DNA of 64,000 bases, from contig CAJIYI010000001.1 of NCBI GenBank assembly GCA_905181595.1, positions 649,938-713,937 of the forward strand. The letters run 5' to 3'. Of this stretch, positions 53,709 through 62,117 are shown in pieces. Under the pieces are notes generated by a model. It was not told where the DNA came from. It made no database searches and saw only the letters and a list, made by a program, of their open reading frames with translations. The position numbers and the translations under genes were made by a program. Source of the stretch: an uncultured SAR86 cluster bacterium. GTDB lineage: Bacteria > Pseudomonadota > Gammaproteobacteria > Magnimaribacterales > D2472. The first letter of the stretch is position 1; each line of letters opens with the position of its first letter.

Positions 53709-55374
53709 ATGAAAATAGATATAAGACGTTTTAAATCAATCAAACTGCATTTAGCTATTTTGTTACTGGGATCCTCTATTCTAATTACAGGATGCTCTGA
53801 ACCCTTAAGCGATACGACCGATGGGCGATTGAGATACTGGATATCTACTCTAGCATCCGATGAATTTGAAGGCAGGGCGCCTGGAACTCGCTGGCGGCCA
53901 ATTAACCAAAAATTTTATCTCGCAAACTTTTCAAGATCTCGATCTTGACCCAATTAACGGAAGTTATTTCTTGGATGTGCCTACCTCTGAAATAACTTTA
54001 AAAGACTCTTCCTATTTAACTCTTTCCTTTAGAGGCAATGATCGAAAAATGAAGACCGGTGAAGAGGTTGTTTTTTGGACCAAACAAGCCAGAGATTACC
54101 GAAAAATTAGAGACAGTGAAGTGGTCTTTGTTGGTTATGGAATTGTTGCGCCTGAATACAACTGGAATGACTACGAAGGGATTGATGTGAAGGGTAAAAC
54201 CGTTGTTATATTGGTTAATGATCCTGGATATGCAACCGGTAAACTCAGACTATTCAATGGTAAATCAATGACTTACTACGGGCGATGGACCTATAAATTC
54301 GAAGAAGCAGCCAAACAAGGCGCAGCAGCTGCAATCATAGTTCATGAAGAAGCGCCCGCGGCCTATCCATGGAGTGTTGTTGAGAACAGTTGGCAAGGTC
54401 CTCAGTTAGATCTGCAACGCGATGATCTAGGCGCAGATAGAGTTACCTTAGAAGGCTGGATAAGACACGACACCCTTAATGATGTTCTTGGGTACACAGG
54501 TTTTAACTATGAGGCACTTAAAGAGATCGCCTTAGAAAAATCATTCTCTGCATTTCCTCTGCGAGGACTTGCCTTGAGCAGCGAGATGTTCAATGAAGTT
54601 AGATACCTTCAATCTCACAATATTGCTGCAATGAAGAAAGGAACTGTTAATCCTGATGAATATGTTCTTTTTATGGCGCATTGGGATCATCTTGGCGTAC
54701 TTGATAATACCAAGCCTGGCGAAGATTCTATCGTCAATGGGGCCGTTGATAACGCAACGGGCGTTGCTTCAATCCTTGAGTTTGCTAAAAGATACTCGGA
54801 CATTGAAACAGAAAGATCTATTATTTTTTTAACGGTAACGCTTGAGGAATCTGGACTTCTTGGTTCTGAGTATTTTGCAAAGTATCCGCCAATTGACTTA
54901 TCCCAAGTTGTAGGAGGATTTAATTTTGATGCCATCCTTCCAACGGGCCTAACCAATGACATGGTTGTGGTCGGCTACGGCGCATCTGAGCTTGAAGATT
55001 TGCTTGAAGTAGAGCTTGGAAAAAACGGACGATATATTAACCCTGATCCCAATCCTGAAAAAGGATATTTTTATCGCTCCGATCACATCAGCTTAGCAAA
55101 AAGGGGAGTGCCTATGCTTTATGCGGATGGTGGCTTTGACTTTGTTAACGGAGGAAGAGAAGCTGGTTTTGCTTTTGAAGAATCCTATCGTCTAGAGGCT
55201 TACCATGGTGTGGCTGATGAGTATGATGCATCGTGGAATTTAGAAGGTTTAAATCAATCAATAGATGTAATTTTTAATATTAGCAATGAATTAGCGAATA
55301 GCTCACAATGGCCTAATTGGTATGAAGGGAATGAATTTAAAGCAACCAGAGACGCTGCGAGAGCTGGGAAGTAG
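53709..55374 (+). CDS. M28 family aminopeptidase lipoprotein with PA domain, frameshifted
   Basis: Starts at ATG 53709 with a lipobox (LLGSSILITGCSE). The frame breaks near 53893: FEGRAPGTR is followed in the next frame by GGQLTKNFISQTFQ, so one extra base is present. The PA-type insert (GKTVVILVNDPGY, AAKQGAAAAIIVHE) comes next. The zinc site is AHWDHLG, NGAVDNATGVASILE, LEESGLLGSEYF and YRSDHISLAKRGVP, with the usual His/Asp/Glu/Asp/His ligands. Repaired length is about 555 residues. It removes N-terminal amino acids from peptides outside the cytoplasm. Confidence 0.92.
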
Positions 55375-55379
55375 ACTAT

Positions 55380-56829
55380 ATGCATAAGGATATTATTATT
55401 GTTGGCGCTGGTATATCCGGTATTGCAGCAGGGTACAACTTGCAAAAAAGTTGCCCGGATAAATCGTTCGCTATTCTTGAGGGCAGAGAGGCATTGGGCG
55501 GAACTTGGGACCTATTTAAATATCCAGGTGTTCGCTCGGATTCTGACATGCATACTTTAGGCTTTAGGTTCAAGCCTTGGATTCATAAAAAAGCAATCGC
55601 TGATGGTCCATCCATACTTAAATATCTTAACGAGACCGTGGATGATTATAATCTGAGAGAAAAAATCACATACAACCAAAAAGTTATTGCCTCTAACTGG
55701 GTATCGGATTCATCAATCTGGGAATTAACAGTTGATGATAATGGTCAAGAGATCAGCATGAGCTGTAACTTCTTATTTTTATGTGGAGGTTATTACAGCT
55801 ATGACAAACCTTACATGCCTGATTTTCCAGGCATGGATGAATTCAATGGCAGGGTTATTCATCCTCAATTCTGGGATGAATCGTTAGACTATTCGAACAA
55901 AAAAGTTGTTGTTATTGGGAGTGGTGCAACTGCTGTTACCTTGGTGCCTGCAATTGCTGAATCTGCAAAACAAACAACAATGCTGCAACGCTCACCAAGC
56001 TACGTTATTTCTGCTCCTGCCGAAGATTCCTGGAACAATGCTTTAAACAAAATCTTTCCCTGTTAAATTTACATATTTTGTGATTCGATGGAAAAATATC
56101 TTACGAACCATTATAGGATTTTATTTATCTCGTAAATATCCAGAGCGGATCAAGGAAAGACTGATTAATCTTGTGCGAGAAGAATTAGGCCAAGATTTTG
56201 ACGTTGAAAAGCACTTTACTCCATCATATAAACCCTGGGATCAGCGTATGTGTCTTGTTCCTGATGGCGATCTTTTCAGTGCTATTAAAGACAATCGTGC
56301 GAACGTTGTTACAGATACAATTGATACATTTACTCCAACAGGCATCTTACTTAACTCTGGCAATGAAATAGAAGCTGATATTGTTATTTCTGCCACAGGA
56401 ATTGAGCTTAATGCATTGAACGATATTAATGTTTCTGTTGATGGGGTGAAGGTCGAGGCTAATCGCAAGCTCTCATACAAAGGAATGATGTTAAGCGGAG
56501 TCCCTAATCTAGCTATTAGTTTTGGTTACGTTAATTCATCTTGGACCTTAAGAGCCGACCTAACTTGTGAGTATGTGTGTCGGCTTATCAATACAATGGA
56601 CAAAGAGGGATGTGCAGCGTGTTCCCCAGAAGAAGATCTAAATGCTTTGGTGGAAGATGATTACATTGACTTTACATCAGGCTATGTCCAAAGAGCTTTG
56701 GATAGATTGCCAAAACAGGGCAAAAAATCGCCATGGCGTAATTATCAAAATTATCTGTTAGATATATTTTATGTCAGGCTTTTTTCTATAAAAGATTCAA
56801 CACTTCGCTTTTACAATCCTAAAAATTAA
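55380..56829 (+). CDS. Baeyer-Villiger-type flavin monooxygenase, frameshifted
   Basis: Begins MHKDIIIVGAGISGIAAGYNLQ with the FAD motif at 9-14, GGTWDLFKYPGVRSDSDMHTLGF, the BVMO fingerprint FNGRVIHPQFWD and NADP motif IGSGATAV. The frame ends at 56066 and continues from about 56070 as FVIRWKNILRTIIGFYLSRKYPERIKERL and onward to 56829, with DADIVISATGIEL-like and FGYVNSSWTLRADLTCEYVCRL motifs of the FMO/BVMO family. One indel near 56060 explains it. Repaired length is about 480 residues, without the N-terminal extension of the first BVMO. The substrate is unknown; it lies six bases after the M28 gene. Confidence 0.88.
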
Positions 56830-56844
56830 AACAACGTTCAAGCT

Positions 56845-57092
56845 TTGAAAATCAGATACCTTGTTCCATTAACCCTATGGACGCTTGGTCTTGTAAATCT
56901 ATTTCAGCCGTTGATGGCTTCTTGTTTTTTTCTCAACGTTTATTTTCTGGCTTCTGTTCTCACATTTGATGATGCGTTATTCTTAGAAAAAGAATCTTAA
57001 GCTCAACAGATACTCCTGCTAAAGCATTTGCTATGACTTTCTTGTTTGGAGTTATTTATCTTGTTTCAATTGAAGTAAAGACACAAGAGTAG
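56845..57092 (+). CDS. possible small membrane protein, split by a frameshift
   Basis: From TTG 56845 a 51-codon frame encodes a hydrophobic peptide (YLVPLTLWTLGLVNLFQPLMASCFFLNVYFLASVLTF in two parts) ending at TAA 56998-57000. Directly beyond it another frame continues with AKAFAMTFLFGVIYLVSIEVKTQE to TAG 57090-57092. An indel near 56990 would join them into about 82 residues with two or three TM segments. The start codon and the joining are both guesses; I recognise no family. Confidence 0.35.
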
Positions 57093-57157
57093 AGGGGTTG
57101 AAATTTCTATTTATTCTGAGATTATGGGTAAATTAAACTCGTTTTGTAGGAGAGATT

Positions 57158-57538
57158 ATGATAAAAAAAGAATCCTTTTTTTTAGTATTTGTTGCTATTG
57201 GTGTATTTTTTGCTTCTTTGGGATACGGATTTTTACCAAGCCTAACAATGCCTTTTTTGTATGACATAGAAGTAACCAATACAAATTTATTAAATATTTT
57301 AAGAGCAATTTCGGGTTTATATATAGCCTTAGTAACTTTTTGGATATTAGGTGCATATAACTCTAATCTTCAATTACCTGCTCTATGGAGTTTAACAATC
57401 TTCATGACTGGGATAGCTTTAGGAAGAGTTGCAAGCATCTTAATTGATGGTTTGCCTAGTCCAATCTTTATTTTTTATCTATTTATAGAAATTATTTCCG
57501 GCTTAATAGGTTATGCACTTTTGAAGAAAAAATTATGA
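57158..57538 (+). CDS. DUF4345 family membrane protein
   Basis: A 126-residue protein with four TM segments, preceded by TAGGAGAG. NLLNILRAISGLYIALVTFWILGAY, then LTIFMTGIALGRVASILIDG and PIFIFYLFIEIISGLIGYALLKK, match the DUF4345 layout (RxxxGxYxxlg and lGRxxSxxxDG). Function unknown. It stands alone between the BVMO region and the DUF4177-like gene. Confidence 0.75.
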   Translation: MIKKESFFLVFVAIGVFFASLGYGFLPSLTMPFLYDIEVTNTNLLNILRAISGLYIALVTFWILGAYNSNLQLPALWSLTIFMTGIALGRVASILIDGLPSPIFIFYLFIEIISGLIGYALLKKKL

Positions 57539-57670
57539 AGTTTATATTAAGCGCGATCGCACTATGATTTGTAATGATTAAAGCTCAATAGAGAACTTCT
57601 ATCAAATCAGAAATAGAAACTCGTTAGATCTCAAGAAGCCTCAGGTGAGGCTTCATTGAAAAAGGGAGGA

Positions 57671-57889
57671 TTATCCCAGTAGACGTTTTAAATATATTTG
57701 GTTAGAGCTATCTAGGGATACTAATTCCCAACCCTCTTGACCCAATTTATTTAACTCAATCATAGACATTTCATATTTCCAATTTGCAGGCTCTTTGTGC
57801 TGCTCCTTGAAATGCTCTGTGTCCTCATTGGAGTAACCCATAGATGTAGAGTTGCTATGATCAACAATTTTATATTCCCATTTATTCAT
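57671..57889 (-). CDS. DUF4177-like small protein
   Basis: A 72-residue protein from ATG 57889; GCAGGAG on the minus strand gives six-base spacing to this start rather than to the ATG two codons earlier. WEYKIVDHSN at the start and IELNKLGQEGWELVSLDSSNQIYLKR at the end follow the WEYxxxx...LNxLGxxGWELVxv pattern of DUF4177. The function of the family is unknown. The intervening part is charged and probably a flexible insert. Confidence 0.68.
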   Translation of the reverse strand: MNKWEYKIVDHSNSTSMGYSNEDTEHFKEQHKEPANWKYEMSMIELNKLGQEGWELVSLDSSNQIYLKRLLG

Positions 57890-58036
57890 TATCATCTCCT
57901 GCCAGGTGGCAATCAGATGCGTTCCTTCAGTACTATTACCTACTTCCGTCCCAAGAAAGGATGAACGATAATTTATTTTAATCTAAAACTACACATAGAT
58001 GTCAAGTTTGAAGCCGTTATAGCTCCCATGTATGGT

Positions 58037-58470
58037 TTAGTTTCTCAGGCCTGTTTTTTCATCGACGAGTATGTCCATCAGTAAATTTCTAATGCAGCCC
58101 ATAAATTGCTTCAAGGAATCAATTTCATCAAGCGTATAAACACTCTCTGAAAGAGCGTCTTTGGGACTGCCCTTGATAAAGCTGCAGTTTATATTCCATG
58201 CATTGGCACTGGTTGACTCGTATGCTGTGACCTCAATCTCCTCGTAATCATAAGCTTTGTTTTGAATGAGGCAGATCAGCTTGGATTGTTCTGAATTGAA
58301 TTGATATGAATAGCTGAGGAGGGTGTCCATACTTCTGCTATTAAACCAATCCACGTGACTGGATATCTCGTCTTTAAGGTTATGAAGGGTTTTAAAGTCT
58401 GATAGATGTTTACACCAGTAGTGTCTTTATTCTGCTCAGATTTTATGAAGCTCTCGTATTCATCTGTCAT
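58037..58470 (-). CDS. hypothetical protein, frameshifted
   Basis: One frame begins MTDEYESFIKSEQNKDTTGVNIYQ at 58470 and the other continues KTLHNLKDEISSHVDWFNSRSMDTLLSYSYQFN to GLRN at 58037. An indel near 58395 joins them into about 145 residues. The second part has strands SKLICLIQNKAYDYEEIEVTAYE and a helix DEIDSLKQFMGCIRNLLMDIL. It contains no TM segment and I recognise no family. It is adjacent to, and transcribed away from, the tRNA-Arg(ACG) gene's 3' side on the same strand. Confidence 0.5.
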
Positions 58471-58507
58471 ATCTTTACCCCAATCACCTTTAGACTAATC
58501 TAATGTG

Positions 58508-58584
58508 TGGCGCGCCCGGAGAGATTCGAACTCCCGACCCCTTGGTTCGTAGCCAAGTACTCTATCCAGCTGAGCTACGGGCGC
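58508..58584 (-). tRNA. tRNA-Arg (anticodon ACG)
   Basis: On the minus strand the acceptor GCGCCCG pairs perfectly with CGGGCGC, the anticodon arm CTTGGCTACGAACCAAG gives ACG (wobble A becomes inosine by TadA in bacteria), discriminator G and CCA encoded. Apart from bases 34 and 72 it is identical to the tRNA-Arg at 37979-38055. Confidence 0.97.
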
Positions 58585-58690
58585 ACGTGGCTATTATACT
58601 GGAGAAATCTTTTTTAAATCGATTAGTTTCTTTACCCATATCTAAAAAAACTTTATATTAAAGTAATATATTTATACGTATTATCAACCC

Positions 58691-59158
58691 ATGAATTTCG
58701 AAACCATTATTATCATTCTTCAAACGCTAGGACCATTTACGGTCTTGGTCACTGTGTATTTTTTGGTTACGGAGTTAAAAGAACAAAATCGTGTAGCCAG
58801 AGCTAATGCTCGACAAAATATTGCTGATTCTCATCAAAAAGTTGCGCTTGCTGGAATGAAACCAGTTTTGGTGACCACTAAAATTAAACTTAGAAACAAT
58901 GAAGAGCTAACCAAAGAGGAGAACGCAGTGTACCTAACTTACTTTAGCGTCATGCTTAGAGCTAGAGAAAATCAATTCTATCAATTTAAAATTGGCATGC
59001 TGGATGAAGATGAGTGGAACGCTATGCTAATATCTTTCAAAACCTTATTTAAAGAGCCTAAACATTTGGAAATTTGGGATTTTATAAAAATTACTTTTGC
59101 AGAAGATTTTGTTGAGCTTGTTGACGATCAAATCAAACAAAGTAAATTATATGGCTGA
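58691..59158 (+). CDS. membrane-anchored hypothetical protein
   Basis: A 155-residue protein with one N-terminal TM helix (IIILQTLGPFTVLVTVYFLVTEL), a coiled segment (KEQNRVARANARQNIADSHQKVALAG), and a helical cytosolic body with YFSVMLRARENQFYQFKIGMLDEDEWNAMLISFKTLF. This matches an uncharacterised group of small marine bacterial proteins that share the LRxxExxxxQxxxGxLDExxW pattern. It precedes the EAL gene by seven bases and may belong to the signalling operon. Confidence 0.6.
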   Translation: MNFETIIIILQTLGPFTVLVTVYFLVTELKEQNRVARANARQNIADSHQKVALAGMKPVLVTTKIKLRNNEELTKEENAVYLTYFSVMLRARENQFYQFKIGMLDEDEWNAMLISFKTLFKEPKHLEIWDFIKITFAEDFVELVDDQIKQSKLYG

Positions 59159-59164
59159 TAAATC

Positions 59165-60259
59165 ATGCAAACAGATCAAGAACTAAATTACCTAACAAAG
59201 TCGCTCCTGCACCACCCAAGCCCCTATATTATCTATGAGCTTGATGGATCTATAGCTTGGGCAAATATTGCAGCAAACTATATTTTTAACCTGGCCAGCC
59301 TTGACGAGCTTTCGGTTGTTAAAATTGATGAGCAGGTAAAAAATAATTTTGGTGATCTAGATTCTATTGCTCTTTATTACGATACTCCGATTGAGATTTC
59401 ACTACGAGATATTAATTTTTTTATGAGAACAAGAGTTCACATGATCCCAGTGGATATATCCAGCGGCATTATGCTCATAGAATTACTTTGCTCCTCTAGG
59501 TCTGGCTTAGATGCTTTAAGAAAAACAATTGATTGCATCGAGCATCAACGCATTGAGCTGGCATATCAAAAACAAGTTAATCTTGAGACAAACGAAGTTA
59601 CTGGTATTGAGGCTTTGCTGAGGTTGCAGGACGGAGAGGGTGGATATCTTCCAAACGATGAGATAATCCCTCAAATTGAAGGTGAGAGCTTATTCTCCCT
59701 TGTTGTGCTTGAATCCCTGGTGCAGCTAGAAAAATTTTTTGCTATCAAGGAAGAAATTGGTTTCAAGGATGCCACTCTTTATTTAAATGTTTCTGCTCAC
59801 ACCATTATGCATCCAGAATTTTGTTCAATATTCACTGATTTCGTAGAAAAACATAACCTTGCTCCCAATCAATTCGGGTTAGAGGTAACAGAGACTGCTG
59901 AGCTTGCAGACATAAACATTGCATCTGAATCTCTTCAAACTTTAAAAGATAAGGGCATTAAAATTGCACTAGATGATTTTGGTGCTGGTTATGCCTCTTT
60001 GAAATATGTGAGAGATCTTCCGATTGATGTGGTGAAGCTAGATAAACATTTTACTTTCAACGTAACAGACCCCTCTACGGCAAGGCTTATTAGTTTTGTC
60101 TCTGAGGTATGTAGTGATCTAGATTTGGAGATGATTGGTGAGGGCATAGAGACGGAGGAAGATAAACAGCTGATGTTAGATCTTGGTTGCAAGATTGGCC
60201 AAGGCTACTTAATGCACAGGCCTGATTTTTTAGATTCATTTAAGCCTAAGGAAACATAA
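59165..60259 (+). CDS. EAL-domain cyclic-di-GMP phosphodiesterase
   Basis: A 364-residue protein. Residues 1-115 form a PAS-like sensor (PSPYIIYELDGSIAWANIAANYIF). The EAL domain follows: EALLR at 149-153, LNVSAHTIMHPEF, EVTETAEL, ALDDFGAGYASLKYVRDLPIDVVKLDK and GEGIETEED. All metal and catalytic residues that I can recall for active EAL enzymes are present, so it should hydrolyse c-di-GMP. It lies four bases before the GGDEF gene, a matched make-and-break pair. Confidence 0.92.
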   Translation: MQTDQELNYLTKSLLHHPSPYIIYELDGSIAWANIAANYIFNLASLDELSVVKIDEQVKNNFGDLDSIALYYDTPIEISLRDINFFMRTRVHMIPVDISSGIMLIELLCSSRSGLDALRKTIDCIEHQRIELAYQKQVNLETNEVTGIEALLRLQDGEGGYLPNDEIIPQIEGESLFSLVVLESLVQLEKFFAIKEEIGFKDATLYLNVSAHTIMHPEFCSIFTDFVEKHNLAPNQFGLEVTETAELADINIASESLQTLKDKGIKIALDDFGAGYASLKYVRDLPIDVVKLDKHFTFNVTDPSTARLISFVSEVCSDLDLEMIGEGIETEEDKQLMLDLGCKIGQGYLMHRPDFLDSFKPKET

Positions 60260-60263
60260 AAGC

Positions 60264-61748
60264 ATGGATAAATTAACACCAAAAGAAACTTCAAAAGGTG
60301 CAGAAGAGATTGTTTTAACCCAAATTAAACAAGATTTTATTACGCCCGCAAATGCTATATTTGATTATGTTGATATGGTTGAAAAGGTTCTCAATGATGC
60401 TGAGCTAACCTCAGAAGATGAGATTGCTCAGATAAAATCATCCTGCAATCATTTAATAGACCAGTACGAAGTCGCTTTTTTACAAAACACTGGCATCAAT
60501 GCTGAGACCTCTAAAAAAACTCCAGAAGAATATTCTGAGCTTCGTCACAATCTAAGAACCCCGTTAAATGCAATCATAGGGTACAGCGAAATCTTAATGG
60601 AAGATTATGAGGATGATTTGGAGGAATCTGCACTAGAAGATTTTCAACAAATTATTAATTTAGCTAGGGAGACTGAAAAAGCGATTGAGATATTTGTCGA
60701 CTACATCAGAGGAGAGTCGATAGATCCTAATAATGATGCTTCATCCAATCAGCTTGAATCTGCTGAATCTTTATTCAAATCTTTGGGTGATATTGAATAT
60801 TCAATTACTCTGGATGACGATATCAAAGAATCAGATATCTTAATTGTTGACGATAATATAACTAACTGCGAAGTTCTGCAGCGACGATTGTCCATGCAAG
60901 GTTTATCTTGTAGGACTGCATACGATGGAACGACCGCTTTAGAAGAAGTTTTTAAGAAAACACCAGATTTAATTCTATTAGATGTAATTTTGCCTGATAT
61001 TAATGGGCTAGAGTTGCTGAAGACTTTCCGCAAGGAACATAACTCTGAATCTCTTCCTGTGATAATGGTTTCTGCTTTTAATGATGTGGATAGTATCTCT
61101 AAATGCATTCAACTTGGAGCTCAGGACTACCTTCCAAAACCAATTAACGGCACTATTTTATTGGCAAAGGTCGTAGCTGCCTTAGAGAGAAAATTTTGGA
61201 GAGAGCGAGAAAAGGAGTTGGTTGATAAGCTTCATATTCAAGCTACAACTGATCAGCTAACTGGTATTTTCAATCGCAGAGTAGTCTTTGATGCTCTAGA
61301 TGAAGCGATGGAAAAAGCCAATGAATCTCAAGACAGAGAATTTACTACTATTATGTTTGACATCGATTTTTTCAAACAAGTAAATGATACCTATGGTCAT
61401 GCTGGTGGAGATGCAGTTTTGATCTCATTTGCAAAATTATTAGAATCAGAAATAACTTCTCCAAACATTGTTGGCAGAATTGGGGGAGAAGAATTTTTGG
61501 CAATCTTGTACTTGAATCAAGATCAAGCTGCTGAATTTTGTAAAAAGCTCATTATTAAAATTAATGATAATACTGTTAACTTTGATGGTATTGATATTAA
61601 AATTAGCTCAAGTGGCGGCGTTGCATTTTCCTCAGAAACGAATACTTCAGCTGACTTAACTAATAAAGCTGACGAACGACTGTATGAGGCAAAAAAATCG
61701 GGTAGAAATAGATTTAAATTAATAGATAGCGAGTTAGTAGGAGACTAA
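60264..61748 (+). CDS. H-box / receiver / GGDEF diguanylate cyclase
   Basis: A 494-residue cytosolic protein of unusual layout. Residues about 88-150 look like a HisKA dimerisation domain (ELRHNLRTPLNAIIGYSEIL, His95) but the ATPase domain is absent and the acidic residue normally after the His is Asn. Residues 190-310 are a receiver domain with phospho-acceptor Asp240 (DLILLDVILPDING) and the Lys of LPKPIN. Residues 320-490 are a diguanylate cyclase with the active GGEEF at 407-411. It makes c-di-GMP, presumably under control of the receiver. The stop is two bases from the single-receiver gene. Confidence 0.92.
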   Translation: MDKLTPKETSKGAEEIVLTQIKQDFITPANAIFDYVDMVEKVLNDAELTSEDEIAQIKSSCNHLIDQYEVAFLQNTGINAETSKKTPEEYSELRHNLRTPLNAIIGYSEILMEDYEDDLEESALEDFQQIINLARETEKAIEIFVDYIRGESIDPNNDASSNQLESAESLFKSLGDIEYSITLDDDIKESDILIVDDNITNCEVLQRRLSMQGLSCRTAYDGTTALEEVFKKTPDLILLDVILPDINGLELLKTFRKEHNSESLPVIMVSAFNDVDSISKCIQLGAQDYLPKPINGTILLAKVVAALERKFWREREKELVDKLHIQATTDQLTGIFNRRVVFDALDEAMEKANESQDREFTTIMFDIDFFKQVNDTYGHAGGDAVLISFAKLLESEITSPNIVGRIGGEEFLAILYLNQDQAAEFCKKLIIKINDNTVNFDGIDIKISSSGGVAFSSETNTSADLTNKADERLYEAKKSGRNRFKLIDSELVGD

Positions 61749-61750
61749 TC

Positions 61751-62117
61751 ATGGCAAAAATACTTTATGTTGAAGATAACGAGATGAATCGAGATATGCT
61801 TTCACGTCGATTAACCAGAAGGGGATATGACATTATTATGGCTTTTGATGGCCAGGCTGGACTTGATATGATGAGGAATGATGCTCCTGACATAGTATTA
61901 ATGGACATGGGTTTACCTGTTCTTGATGGATGGGAAGCAACCATACAAGCAAAAGCCGATGACTCAATTAACTCAATACCAATTATTGCATTGACTGCTC
62001 ATGCCTTAGAATCTGACAAGCAAAAAGCACTTAGAGTGTGGAGCGGATGATTTTGATACTAAGCCAGTTGACTTCAAGCGGTTGTTAGAAAAAATTGAAG
62101 CTCTGCTTAACCCCTAG
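61751..62117 (+). CDS. single-domain response regulator, frameshifted
   Basis: A CheY-like receiver: ILYVEDNEMNRDMLSRRL with acidic pocket, IVLMDMGLPVLDGWEA with phospho-acceptor Asp53, and IIALTAHAL. The frame ends at 62050, but the next frame reads CGADDFDTKPVDFKRLLEKIEALLNP to the TAG at 62115-62117, restoring the conserved Lys of TKPVD. One indel near 62030 explains it. Repaired length is about 121 residues, with no output domain. It likely shuttles phosphate between the cluster's kinase and other partners. Its end overlaps the convergent hybrid kinase by four bases. Confidence 0.85.

Noticed and set aside
57635..57654. Hairpin GAAGCCTCA/TGAGGCTTC as an intrinsic terminator
   Set aside because: The stem is good but neither strand has a following T-run, and the loop is only two bases; it may be a chance inverted repeat or a Rho-type element.
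37979..58584. Prophage or integrative element between the tRNA-Arg copies
   Set aside because: No integrase, excisionase, phage or conjugation gene is present, and most genes between are ordinary metabolism; I keep only the repeat itself as a finding.
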